A DNA stretch of 64,000 nt from Ardenticatenaceae bacterium (GTDB lineage: Bacteria; Chloroflexota; Anaerolineae; Promineifilales; Promineifilaceae). Of this stretch, positions 45,151 through 53,822 are shown piece after piece (positions within the stretch are counted from its first letter, which is position 1; every line of letters starts with the position of its first letter). The position numbers and the translations under genes are program-made. Where the stretch lies: NCBI GenBank assembly GCA_020634415.1, contig JACKBT010000018.1:1-64000 (forward strand), written 5' to 3'. The notes beneath the pieces were generated by a model. The model did no database searches, had not been told where the DNA came from, and saw only the letters and a list, made by a program, of their open reading frames with translations.

Positions 45151-46314
45151 ATGGATCAAAGATTGCGGCCTCTGGTGGGAGCTGGTGACGGTATCCTGGC
45201 AATTGATACCCATCAATGTATTGTTTTCTGGAATGAGGCGGCTAGGGAGATTTTGGGTTATGAGGCAGAAACTGTTCTGGGCAAACCTTGTTGGCAATTC
45301 TTTGAAGCCTTTTCGCCACAAGAGGCATTGCTGTGCCGCCCTGACTGCCCACTCATTCGGCAGGCACTTCACGGACAACCCATCCCCCCCTTTGAGCTAG
45401 ATGCCCGCACACAGACAGGTGAACATATCTTGCTTGAGGTAAGTGTGGCCACATTTTCAGGGGACGCAACAGCAGATGAAGAGACGGTTCTGGTTTTGTT
45501 TTGCCGACAATTAGCGGCCCAGATGTGTCCGGGCGATAAGCTGTGCCTTCATTTATTGGGGCCGCTCTATGTTTGGCGGCCCGATGGTTCTGCTGTAAAC
45601 GGCCGTAACTGGCAGCAGATTGCAGTTCAAACCTTGTTGGCTGTTCTGGCGGCGCAGCGTGGCTGCGTTGTGAGTAAACCAGAATTGCAGTTTCAGCTTT
45701 GGCCCAATGATGTCCCACAAAAAAGGCAAGAGAAGTTTAAGTCAACAGTTAACAGCTTGTGCCTCTGCCTGGAGCCGCATTTACCACCCTCGCAGTCATC
45801 CTACATCGTGCAGGACGAGTCCGGCTTGTGTCTAACCAGCAGCTCCCTCTGCTGGCTTGATATTGAAGCATTTGAGTTAGATGTGTGTCGGGCCAGGTTA
45901 GAGACAGACACGGTGGAGGCAGTTAGCCGGTATCGGCAGGCCCTGCGCCTCTATCGCGGGCCTTTTGTCATCCATTTGCCGGAAACGGCCGATTGTTTGC
46001 ACCAAGAGCGGGCACGATTACACCAACTTTACCTGGAAGCCTTAGAAGAAGTGGGCTTGCTCTTCGAGAAGCTCGGACGGCCCCATGAAGCCCTTTGGTA
46101 TTATTGTCTGGCTCTGGACAGTGACCCCGACTGTATAAACATCCGCCGCTTGTTATATCGCCTCCTGCAAACGGCCGATGAGCCGCGGGGAAGCCTGGTT
46201 TATAGTCAATGGCTGGTAAACTGCCTCAAAGCCAAATTAGATGCCACCGTCGCTCACCTGCCGTCTTTCGCCGACAGTTTTGAGCCAGGAAAAGGAGGGT
46301 ACAAAACTGTTTAA
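45151..46314 (+). CDS. PAS domain - SARP (BTAD) regulator 2
   Basis: A 387-aa paralogue of the gene at 43712. The PAS domain (LVGAGDGILAIDTHQCIVFW, NEAAREILGYEAETVLGK) has cysteines in KPCWQFF, LLCRPDCP. The SARP part (LCLHLLGPLYVWRPDGSAVN, LAAQRGCVVSKPELQFQLWP) and BTAD end (LYRGPFVIHLPETADC, CINIRRLLYRLLQTADEPRG) follow. The ATG at 45151 is chosen over an upstream TTG at 45028 because TTGGAGG lies 7 bases before it and the longer leader is repeat DNA. It overlaps the start region of the FG-GAP gene, so that gene may be controlled with it. Confidence 0.9.
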   Translation: MDQRLRPLVGAGDGILAIDTHQCIVFWNEAAREILGYEAETVLGKPCWQFFEAFSPQEALLCRPDCPLIRQALHGQPIPPFELDARTQTGEHILLEVSVATFSGDATADEETVLVLFCRQLAAQMCPGDKLCLHLLGPLYVWRPDGSAVNGRNWQQIAVQTLLAVLAAQRGCVVSKPELQFQLWPNDVPQKRQEKFKSTVNSLCLCLEPHLPPSQSSYIVQDESGLCLTSSSLCWLDIEAFELDVCRARLETDTVEAVSRYRQALRLYRGPFVIHLPETADCLHQERARLHQLYLEALEEVGLLFEKLGRPHEALWYYCLALDSDPDCINIRRLLYRLLQTADEPRGSLVYSQWLVNCLKAKLDATVAHLPSFADSFEPGKGGYKTV

Positions 46315-47791
46315 GCAGAAATGTAGACACAATGGTTCTCGCCTGCCCCCTCTAGCGCTGCTTATCCTTATCATAGCGGCCCCAACGGCCGTCAGCCAAT
46401 CCCACACGCCTTCTTCCGCCTCCTCCCAGCAGCTATCCACTCTCCATTTGCCAGAAAGCTGGGTAGCAGAAAGTGACCAACAAGGCTCAGAATTTGGTCT
46501 GGCGGCGGCCTCGGCTGGTGATGTTAACGGAGATGGGTATGACGATGTAATTGTGGGCGCACCACGCTATGACGCAGGCACCTATCGAGAGGGAGCCGCC
46601 TTTGTTTTTTATGGCTCTGCCGGGGGCATCAGTTCTCTGCCCGATTGGCACGTTGGCGGCGGCCAGACTGGGGCCCGCTTCGGCAGTGCAGTGGCCTCCG
46701 CCGGGGATATTAACCATGACGGCTTCGATGATGTCTTGATAGGCGCACACGCTTACAACGATGGTCAGGCCAAAGTGGGGGCCGTCTTCGTATTCCTGGG
46801 TGCCGCGGGCGGTTTGAGTGTAACGGCCGATACGCTGCTCATCGGTGAGGAAAAAGAGGCCGAATTTGGGTTCTCGGTGGCCTCGGCCGGAGATGTGAAC
46901 GGGGATGAATATGACGACGTGATAGTTGGTGCCCGCTATGCCGACACGGGCAAAACAAATGGAGGGGCCGCCTACCTCTACTATGGTTCAGAATCCGGTC
47001 TGGCCCTGCTGCCGGGGTGGACGGTTCTGGGTGGGCAAGAAGATGCCCAATTGGGCACGGCTGTCGCCTCAGCGGGAGATGTGGACGACGATGGCTGTGA
47101 TGACATCGTGGTGGGTGCGCCTTATTATGACGATGTGGCGGCCAATGAAGGCGCGGCTTTTGTTTTTAGAGGTTCACCGACTGGTTTAGGCGATGTGCCC
47201 CATTGGCAGGCGCAGGGCGGCCAGGCAGAAGCGGGTTTTGGCAGTGCGGTGGCTGGGGCTGGCGATGTGAATGGCGATGGGTTTGGCGAACTGATCGTGG
47301 GTGCGCCGCGCTACAGCGACGCATGGTCGAATGAAGGAGCGGCTTTTCTGTTCAGCGGAACGGCCGTTGGTCTCAGCCCAACCCCCAGCCGCCGCCTCAC
47401 CGGGGGGCAAGCAGCAGCCAGCTTTGGCACATCGGTGGGCAGTGCCGGTGATGTGAATGGCGACGGGTTTGGCGATGTCGTTGTTGGCTCCCCACTTTAC
47501 AGCGGCGACCAGTCGCAAGAGGGGGCCGTTTTTCTCTATAGTGGCTCGGCCAATGGCTTGAGCCACTGGTTTGCGTGGTCAGCGGAAGGTGACAAGGCTG
47601 AAACCTGGTTTGGTTACACAGTGGGAACAGCAGGTAATGTGAACGGCGATGCTTTCAGCGATCTGATTGCTGGCGCACCTCAATACCGCCTTAACCATAT
47701 CATTGTGGGCCGGGTTATGGGCTATTATGGCACGTCTGGCCCGACTGTCACCTCAACTTTTTTGCCCCTTGTTGTCAGTGCGAATCCGTGA
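46307..47791 (+). CDS. secreted FG-GAP repeat (integrin alpha-like propeller) protein, probable CTG start
   Basis: A protein of about 494 aa with a signal peptide (SRLPPLALLILIIAAPTAVS) and seven FG-GAP repeats, each with a calcium loop of the type SAGDVNGDGYDDVIVGAP and a following FVFYGSAGG strand. They would close into a seven-bladed propeller. The end TFLPLVVSANP resembles the terminal LP motif of Chloroflexota secreted proteins. The CTG at 46307 has GGAGGG exactly 7 bases upstream and puts a short basic stretch before the signal helix; an ATG at 46241 in the same frame has no ribosome site and would add 22 residues inside the PAS-SARP gene. The CTG overlaps the preceding stop (CTGTTTAA). 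Likely a surface ligand-binding protein. Confidence 0.85.
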   Translation: MFKQKCRHNGSRLPPLALLILIIAAPTAVSQSHTPSSASSQQLSTLHLPESWVAESDQQGSEFGLAAASAGDVNGDGYDDVIVGAPRYDAGTYREGAAFVFYGSAGGISSLPDWHVGGGQTGARFGSAVASAGDINHDGFDDVLIGAHAYNDGQAKVGAVFVFLGAAGGLSVTADTLLIGEEKEAEFGFSVASAGDVNGDEYDDVIVGARYADTGKTNGGAAYLYYGSESGLALLPGWTVLGGQEDAQLGTAVASAGDVDDDGCDDIVVGAPYYDDVAANEGAAFVFRGSPTGLGDVPHWQAQGGQAEAGFGSAVAGAGDVNGDGFGELIVGAPRYSDAWSNEGAAFLFSGTAVGLSPTPSRRLTGGQAAASFGTSVGSAGDVNGDGFGDVVVGSPLYSGDQSQEGAVFLYSGSANGLSHWFAWSAEGDKAETWFGYTVGTAGNVNGDAFSDLIAGAPQYRLNHIIVGRVMGYYGTSGPTVTSTFLPLVVSANP

Positions 47792-47826
47792 AGGTGGACT
47801 CAACGAAGTTGAGTGATGGTCGTTGA

Positions 47827-47854
47827 GGGTTGGTTGAGCGTTAGCTGTTAAGCT
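47827..47854 (+). promoter_or_regulatory. Promoter-like GGGTTGGTTGAG module
   Basis: Third copy of the GGNTTGGTTGAG element, about 180 bases upstream of the 48016 gene. TAAGCTCATAAC follows at a similar distance to the 41541 copy. No gene lies in 47792-48015. Confidence 0.35.
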
Positions 47855-48015
47855 CATAACTACGGAAGACACAACAATATTATCATACCAGGCCAAAGGG
47901 CCTGCTGTCCGTTTAAGCTGTTAGGGAGCCGCTTTGGTGGGGAACGGCCGTTAATCGTTTCCAGTTTCGGCCCATACCCACCCGGTTACCCCGGCACGGA
48001 ACCGGAGGTTTAACA

Positions 48016-51000
48016 ATGAATCGCAAACTGTATACTGTTGTTGTTTTGTTACTCGTCCTCATTCTGACGAGCCTGGCTGCCGCCGATGACGGAACCATGT
48101 TCCGCCGCAACATCTCGCGCACACCAGACACCGAAACAGAAGAGGCGGGCATCAGCATGATGCCTTTTTACGTTCCAGCACAAGCAGCCGACGGCACTAT
48201 AGCCCCCATAGACTACTATGATGCCGACGGCAATTTAGTGGAAACCAGAGACGATGCCAAGCCCTTAGTCGCCATCTACATTGACGGCATTGAAGACCCC
48301 CTGGCTGCGGCCCCCGAAGGGAGCGCGTTTGCCATTACAGGCGGGGCCAGTTTCGGGTCACGTGATGCTTTTGCGGCTATCTCCCTGGATGATGGCACGA
48401 CCTGGAAAGAAACCAATCTTTCCCGATCGGCCGATCTCTCCTCCTTCAACCTGGCAGACGGCCGTCCCTACCCTGGCGATGTTCATTACATGGAGCATGT
48501 GACCGTTGACAATATGGTGCTGGCCGTCTGGCTGAGTAAATATTGCGACGGTGGTATGCCCGCTTACACCTGGGTAGATGAAGATGGTGAGCCAATTTAT
48601 GAAGACCTCTTCAGCGTAGCCGGTTCACAAGGGTCTGTGGACTATACCCTTCAGGGACACCCCGAAGTGGGTGAAATTCCCTACAGTTGTGTCTGGACCG
48701 CACGCGGTACACTGGAACTTCAGGATGACGGCACGTATGACATGCTCTGGCGCAAAGCGGAACGGCTGACCTCTGGCCGCCGTGATGCCAACGTGGTTGC
48801 CGTAGACGGCGTTTCGGAGGCGGGTTTTGTCATTGTCTGGCAAGAAGACCCCGAAGGGCTGCGCCCCGGCCAGGGCCTTGGCCCTGGAGAAGGCTGGAGT
48901 GGGGCTATTGTCAATCAAAAAACCGACATGTGGTACAGCTTCATCAGTTGGGACGACTTCGACAACTATGTGATCGATCCGCTCGATCCAGATGTTATGC
49001 CTAAAGTAGAAATGCCCATGTCCATGCCCCTGCGCCTCACCGACAACAATATCTGCAAGGGAACACCGCAATACGATGATGATGGTGAACTGCTCAACGC
49101 CTACTGCTATACCGACTTTGAGACAGGCGAGGTCAGTCTTCCGCCTGGAAGTGCCGATCTTTGCGCGGATACGGTGCAGTGGACCAACCCCGGTGGCACG
49201 ACCCTTTCTATTTGTCAGACAGAAGACGGCCGTATTCTAACCGGCCGTACTGGTGCCTCCCGTACCCGGCTCTCCTTGCAGCCCTACACAAAAGCAGATG
49301 GCACAACCAGTGCCTGGGTAATTATGGCCTATGAAGAAACCAAAGCCCTCGGCGAGGGGTCTGGCGATGTGGAACCCATTGATATTGGCAAGGATGTCTG
49401 GTACCACAGCTTTGACATGTTCAACCCAGACATCGGCGCTCAAGGCAGTATGCTCGACCAACCAGCGATTGACCGGACAACCGGCACTTTTTACGACATC
49501 CTGACGGATGAGTGGGGCAACGAGTTTTATGAAACAGAAATCGCCCGCCGCTTCAGCGTCATGGCCCAACCCTGGGACAAAGCCGGAACATCCGGCACAA
49601 CACTGCTGGCAATCTTCAAGCAGGGGATTATCAACCAGGGTGGCCCGGCCGACATACTCGTCCGCCGCTTTGTTCTGCCCGCTGGCTTCGACTCCACCGT
49701 AGATAACCCCTACGCCTTCGAGAATATGGTTTGCAGCAACTGGGTCTATGCCGACGGCTCTAACCCGAACTACGTGAATGGGCTTTGTTTAGACCCGCCC
49801 ACAAACGTCTCAGCAACAAATATTGATCTGTGTGATAACGGCAGCAGCGGCCAAACTTGCGCCGATCAATTCCCCTGGGATGGCGGCGAGACCTACCCCA
49901 AAGTGGTGGAGTGGTCTCAGGATGTAGACAACCTGGACGACCAGCCCTGGGAGAACCCCTACGACGTGGCTAAGGGCCATCGCGGCTTTATTGACGGCGA
50001 CTTTGTGATGCTCATGTATGCCTGGGCACCGAACTGGAAGGCCAATTCGGTAGGCAACGACCATTACAACCTCTACATCCGCCGCTCCTTCGACGGCGGC
50101 CTCACCTGGACTACCACGCCAGCCTCTCTGGGCGGCATTGGCACCGAAACCTGCGAGAACTACGGGCAGGGCAATGCTGTTACCCAGGTTTGCACCACCT
50201 ATGGCCCTGGTGTGTTTGAACAGGCGCGTAACGTTTCCCAACTGGTGGGCAACAAGATCACCATTCTTGACCCGCGTTACACACCCACCGGTGGGCCAAG
50301 GAAAGTGGAAATCCTGACCGACACCGGCGGCTATCTTTATGCCGATGACGAACGAGACCCCTCAAAATTCTTCATCGTCTATGAAACTGGTGATAACACA
50401 ACGGTGGCTGAAGGTGAAGCCGTGCCGCTCGACCTCTTCTACAGCCGGGCCACCAACTGGGGTGATGATTACTTCGAGTTGGAATGGTACAACACCAACA
50501 CAGGCGAAACGGAGATGCGGTGGGATTGGCTGGAGAACCGAGCCGACGATCTTTCTGGTGAAGCTGCCCTTTGGGCGAATCCTGGCGGCACCTACATGTA
50601 TGCCGATTGGAACCAATGGCAAGAGCCGGAGCCGGAAGTTGTTGAGAATGCAGATATCTGGTTCCGACGTGTCTGGTTTAACGATAACATTGATCTCATG
50701 CCGCGAGCCGTCGTCCTTTGGCGCAGCCATGTGGCGGCCAGCCCCGCTTCTGGTGACTTGCGTTTTGTGGGAACAGGACAGGACTACGATCAATTGGGTG
50801 AAGGCATTGTCGCTTACGAGTGGAGTTCCGATATAGATGGTGTATTGAGTACCGACAAGGAACTTACCATTCCGGCGGATTCGCTCACCCTGGGAATGCA
50901 CACCCTCTCCTATAAGGTACAGGATAATGAGGGTAATTGGTCAGTAGCCATGACGATTACTTTTCTGGTGGCTGACCCGCTTTATCAGGTGTGGCTGCCA

Positions 51001-51018
51001 GCCATTCACAAGAACTAA
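48016..51018 (+). CDS. secreted 1000-aa protein with Asp-box-like (sialidase-type) motifs; possibly choice-of-anchor O family
   Basis: Signal peptide in the first 24 residues (LYTVVVLLLVLILTSLAAAD). The body is beta-rich with Asp-box-like turns (AISLDDGTTWKET, IRRSFDGGLTWTTTP) and acidic surfaces, suggesting a propeller. The stretch around WSGAIVNQKTDMWYSFISWD recalls proteins labelled choice-of-anchor O in databases; this is from memory. A PKD/Ig-like module near 920-985 is followed by the end VWLPAIHKN, a Chloroflexota-type terminal motif. About 14 cysteines could form disulfides. It lies 100 bases upstream of the cytochrome b gene and may share a transcript with the redox genes. Function unknown. 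Confidence 0.8.
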   Translation: MNRKLYTVVVLLLVLILTSLAAADDGTMFRRNISRTPDTETEEAGISMMPFYVPAQAADGTIAPIDYYDADGNLVETRDDAKPLVAIYIDGIEDPLAAAPEGSAFAITGGASFGSRDAFAAISLDDGTTWKETNLSRSADLSSFNLADGRPYPGDVHYMEHVTVDNMVLAVWLSKYCDGGMPAYTWVDEDGEPIYEDLFSVAGSQGSVDYTLQGHPEVGEIPYSCVWTARGTLELQDDGTYDMLWRKAERLTSGRRDANVVAVDGVSEAGFVIVWQEDPEGLRPGQGLGPGEGWSGAIVNQKTDMWYSFISWDDFDNYVIDPLDPDVMPKVEMPMSMPLRLTDNNICKGTPQYDDDGELLNAYCYTDFETGEVSLPPGSADLCADTVQWTNPGGTTLSICQTEDGRILTGRTGASRTRLSLQPYTKADGTTSAWVIMAYEETKALGEGSGDVEPIDIGKDVWYHSFDMFNPDIGAQGSMLDQPAIDRTTGTFYDILTDEWGNEFYETEIARRFSVMAQPWDKAGTSGTTLLAIFKQGIINQGGPADILVRRFVLPAGFDSTVDNPYAFENMVCSNWVYADGSNPNYVNGLCLDPPTNVSATNIDLCDNGSSGQTCADQFPWDGGETYPKVVEWSQDVDNLDDQPWENPYDVAKGHRGFIDGDFVMLMYAWAPNWKANSVGNDHYNLYIRRSFDGGLTWTTTPASLGGIGTETCENYGQGNAVTQVCTTYGPGVFEQARNVSQLVGNKITILDPRYTPTGGPRKVEILTDTGGYLYADDERDPSKFFIVYETGDNTTVAEGEAVPLDLFYSRATNWGDDYFELEWYNTNTGETEMRWDWLENRADDLSGEAALWANPGGTYMYADWNQWQEPEPEVVENADIWFRRVWFNDNIDLMPRAVVLWRSHVAASPASGDLRFVGTGQDYDQLGEGIVAYEWSSDIDGVLSTDKELTIPADSLTLGMHTLSYKVQDNEGNWSVAMTITFLVADPLYQVWLPAIHKN

Positions 51019-51118
51019 CCAGTAACTTGGGTAGAAATTCAGGCTGGGCGGTCAATTGGTTTGCTGCCCAGCCTGTTTTGCAGTCTTAACAAGGGAGTAC
51101 ACAGCCAGGAGGCATGGC

Positions 51119-52432
51119 ATGAACGGGCAAGCTATTCAGCGGCTCCGCGACAGGCAATCTATGCGGGCTGCGGCCAATAACATCATTCTTCATCTGCATC
51201 CAACCCGGGTGCCAGCAGCGGCTCTCCGTTTTACCTATACCTGGGGGCTGGGGGGCATCGCGGCACTGTTAACGGTGATGCTGGTGGTGACGGGTGTTTT
51301 GCTGGTCTTTCGTTATGAGCCAACGGTGGATCGGGCCTATTTGAGCATTCAGGCGCTGGAGGCGCAGGTGCTTTTTGGGGCGTTGATACGAAGCATTCAC
51401 CACTGGTCGGGCAACTTTCTGGTAGTCGTGGCTTTTCTGCACCTGCTGCGTGTGTTTTTTACGGGTGGGTATAAACAGGGGCGAGCTGTCAATTGGGTTG
51501 TGGGGCTTTTTCTCCTGGTGCTGGTGTTGGTTTTTAATTTTACGGGCTATCTTTTGCCCTGGGATCAGCTGGCATATTGGGCAGCGACGGTGGGTACGAG
51601 CCTGTTGGACTATATTCCGTTGGTGGGGGTAACGGCCGTTGCCTTTCTGCGCGGTGGGCCAGAGGTGGGGCAGGCCACACTGAGCAACTTCTATGCCATC
51701 CATGTGGCCGTTTTGCCGGTATTGTTGGCTATTTTGTTGTCTTATCACTTTTGGCGCATCCGCAAGGATGGCGGGATTTCACAGCCCACTCCCCCACCAG
51801 AGACTACCGTCCAAAAATTAACGACCATTCCCCATTTGGTGCAGCGAGAAATGGCAGTGGCGGTGGTGGTGATAACGGCCGTTACCCTCTGGGCCATGTT
51901 CATTCCCGCGCCCTTAGAAGAGCTAGCCAATCCCCTGCAATCACCCAACCCGGCCAAAGCCGCCTGGTACTTTTTAGGCTTACAAGAGCTGCTGCTGCAC
52001 CTGCCGCCGCGAGCCTTAATGGCCCTCATCGCCGTCGTCAGTGCCGCCTTGGGCCTGCTGCCTTATTGGGATCGGCAGGAAGAAACCATCGGTCACTATT
52101 TCCAATCCCACACGGGGCGGCGGGCTGCCCTGGCCGGTTTGCTTTTGGGCCTAAGTCTGCCGCCGCTGCTCATCGCAGCCGATGAATATTGGCTGAACCT
52201 GCCAGCATGGCTGCCCGCCTGGCCGACCATCGTCACCGCAGAAGCGATTCCGCTGCTGCTGACGCTGGCTGGTTTGGTCGTCATCTATTTTGTGACGCGC
52301 CTTTTGTTGAAGGCCAATCATAGTGAAGGGCTGGTTGGGCTTTTTACCTTTGTCATGACCAGTCTGGTGGTGTTAACGGCCGTTGGCATTTTCTGTCGTG
52401 GCCCCAACATGGCCTTGGTGCTGCCCTTCTAG
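51119..52432 (+). CDS. cytochrome b of a bc-type complex
   Basis: About 437 aa. The first half has four helices with the paired haem ligands: SIHHWSGNFLVVVAFLHLLR (H-x13-H type) and FYAIHVAVLPVLLAILLSYH. The Qo-site region includes GYLLPWDQLAYWAA and, in the C-terminal half, PNPAKAAWYFLGLQELLLHL. The second half is a subunit IV-like set of helices fused on, with an extra C-terminal pair. The enzyme passes electrons from quinol to the Rieske protein and cytochrome c. The ATG at 51119 has AGGAGG upstream; a longer start at 51056 is not supported. The Rieske gene follows by 16 bases. Confidence 0.93.
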   Translation: MNGQAIQRLRDRQSMRAAANNIILHLHPTRVPAAALRFTYTWGLGGIAALLTVMLVVTGVLLVFRYEPTVDRAYLSIQALEAQVLFGALIRSIHHWSGNFLVVVAFLHLLRVFFTGGYKQGRAVNWVVGLFLLVLVLVFNFTGYLLPWDQLAYWAATVGTSLLDYIPLVGVTAVAFLRGGPEVGQATLSNFYAIHVAVLPVLLAILLSYHFWRIRKDGGISQPTPPPETTVQKLTTIPHLVQREMAVAVVVITAVTLWAMFIPAPLEELANPLQSPNPAKAAWYFLGLQELLLHLPPRALMALIAVVSAALGLLPYWDRQEETIGHYFQSHTGRRAALAGLLLGLSLPPLLIAADEYWLNLPAWLPAWPTIVTAEAIPLLLTLAGLVVIYFVTRLLLKANHSEGLVGLFTFVMTSLVVLTAVGIFCRGPNMALVLPF

Positions 52433-52448
52433 AGGAGGTTGGGTCAAC

Positions 52449-52994
52449 ATGGAAGCAATTAGAAAACAAAACCTAACAACATCATCTGCCCAAGATTGTG
52501 GCTGCACTGAACGCAGCTTAACCCGAGAAATATCCCGCCGTGATTTCATCAAATTAGGGCTGGGTGCACTCAGCGCCATCGCTGCCCTGGAAATAGGCGC
52601 GGCATCCTGGCTCTTTTTACAAGCGCGGGGCCAGGAAGAAAGAGTCGGCGGCAAGATGGTAGCTGGTTCCGTAGAAGATTTTCCCCCTGGTTCCGTTACG
52701 GAGTTCAAAAAAAGTGCCTTTTTCCTCATCCGTGATGCCGCGGGCGGATTCCTGGCCGTCTACCGCCGCTGCCCCCATCTTGGCTGCACCGTCAATTGGC
52801 AGCCAGGCGGCAATGGCTTCCACTGCCCCTGCCATTCGGCCGATTTCGATTTCTATGGCGACTGCCAGGGGCCGCCAGTACCGCGCCCTCTGGATACATT
52901 TGCCATCAGCATTGATGAAGACCGGGTGATGGTAGATATGTCGCAGCCCCAACAGCGCGAGCAGTTTAATCCCACGCAGCTAATTTATGCCTGA
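52449..52994 (+). CDS. Rieske [2Fe-2S] protein
   Basis: A 181-aa Rieske subunit. A twin-arginine-like segment SRRDFIKLGLGALSAIAALE leads into one membrane helix. The cluster-binding motifs CPHLGCTVNW and FHCPCHSADFD are intact, with the two His ligands. The end PLDTFAISIDEDRVMVDMSQ is typical. Start chosen at ATG 52449 with GAGGAGGTTGGG upstream. It lies between cytochrome b and the 6-haem cytochrome gene, so the complex hands electrons to multihaem c rather than to a cytochrome c1. A Cys pair (DCGCTE) near the N-terminus is unusual. Confidence 0.94.
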   Translation: MEAIRKQNLTTSSAQDCGCTERSLTREISRRDFIKLGLGALSAIAALEIGAASWLFLQARGQEERVGGKMVAGSVEDFPPGSVTEFKKSAFFLIRDAAGGFLAVYRRCPHLGCTVNWQPGGNGFHCPCHSADFDFYGDCQGPPVPRPLDTFAISIDEDRVMVDMSQPQQREQFNPTQLIYA

Positions 52995-52997
52995 ACC

Positions 52998-53822
52998 ATG
53001 AACAGATACACCTTCTTGACCTTCCTTTCCCTTCTCCTCCTGGTTGTTGCCCTGCCTATTTATGGCCTTCAAGAACAGCAGCGTCTGACGCTGGCTCAGG
53101 CCAGTTGGCAGCGCCAGCTTGTGCTGGATGCGGGTGAGCTGTATCTGGAAAATTGTGCGGCTTGTCATGGGCCAGCCGGACAAGGGCTGGGGGCCAATCC
53201 ACCCCTTAACACGCCTAGTTTGGCAACGGCCGATTTTAATTTTCTTTACTATCGCATTGGTCACTCACCACATGGTACGGCCATGAGCATTTGGCATCTA
53301 GAAGATGGCGGCATACTTAATGACTATCAGGTCGAAGCCCTGGTGGCCTTCATCCGTGCCGCCGACTGGCAAAACGTGGCAGAACAGGCAGCGGCCCTTC
53401 ATCTAACCTTTTCCACTCCGCCAACGACCACAGCCGAGACCTTATGGGTACAATCTGGCGTGGAAACAGACCCTCACCATTGCGCCGCCTGCCACGAAGA
53501 GCCAGCGGTTCATGCCGAGCGGTTTGGTCTGGATTGTGCCCGCTGCCACACCATGTCCGCCTGGACACCCGCGCTGCTGGTGCGGCATGTCTTTTCTCTG
53601 GAACACGGCGGCGGTGGTACGATTGCCTGCCAGACGTGCCACACGGAGACCTACACCCAGCACACTTGTTACGGTTGTCATGACCACCAGCCGGCAGAGA
53701 TGCCGCCACTGCATACCACCGTCGAGGCTGCCGATTTGACCAACTGTGGAGCCTGCCACCCCACTGGCAAGGAGAACGACTGGTTAGACAGCCCCTACGG
53801 TCAACAGGGCGTGAAACGATGA
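52998..53822 (+). CDS. hexahaem cytochrome c
   Basis: A 274-aa membrane-anchored cytochrome with six CxxCH sites. A signal anchor (FLTFLSLLLLVVALPIYGL) is followed by a class I cytochrome c domain with CAACH at 53-57 and a likely Met ligand in GTAMSIWHLEDGG. The second part holds five more sites at C162 (CAACH), C180 (CARCH), C211 (CQTCH), C224 (CYGCH) and C250 (CGACH) with spaced His that could be distal ligands. It starts 3 bases after the Rieske stop and overlaps the next gene by 4 bases. It probably takes the place of cytochrome c1 and passes electrons to the 29-haem protein. Confidence 0.93.
   Translation: MNRYTFLTFLSLLLLVVALPIYGLQEQQRLTLAQASWQRQLVLDAGELYLENCAACHGPAGQGLGANPPLNTPSLATADFNFLYYRIGHSPHGTAMSIWHLEDGGILNDYQVEALVAFIRAADWQNVAEQAAALHLTFSTPPTTTAETLWVQSGVETDPHHCAACHEEPAVHAERFGLDCARCHTMSAWTPALLVRHVFSLEHGGGGTIACQTCHTETYTQHTCYGCHDHQPAEMPPLHTTVEAADLTNCGACHPTGKENDWLDSPYGQQGVKR

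Noticed and set aside
51056..51118. Longer start for cytochrome b
   Set aside because: No ribosome site, Cys-rich atypical leader, while AGGAGG precedes the ATG at 51119.
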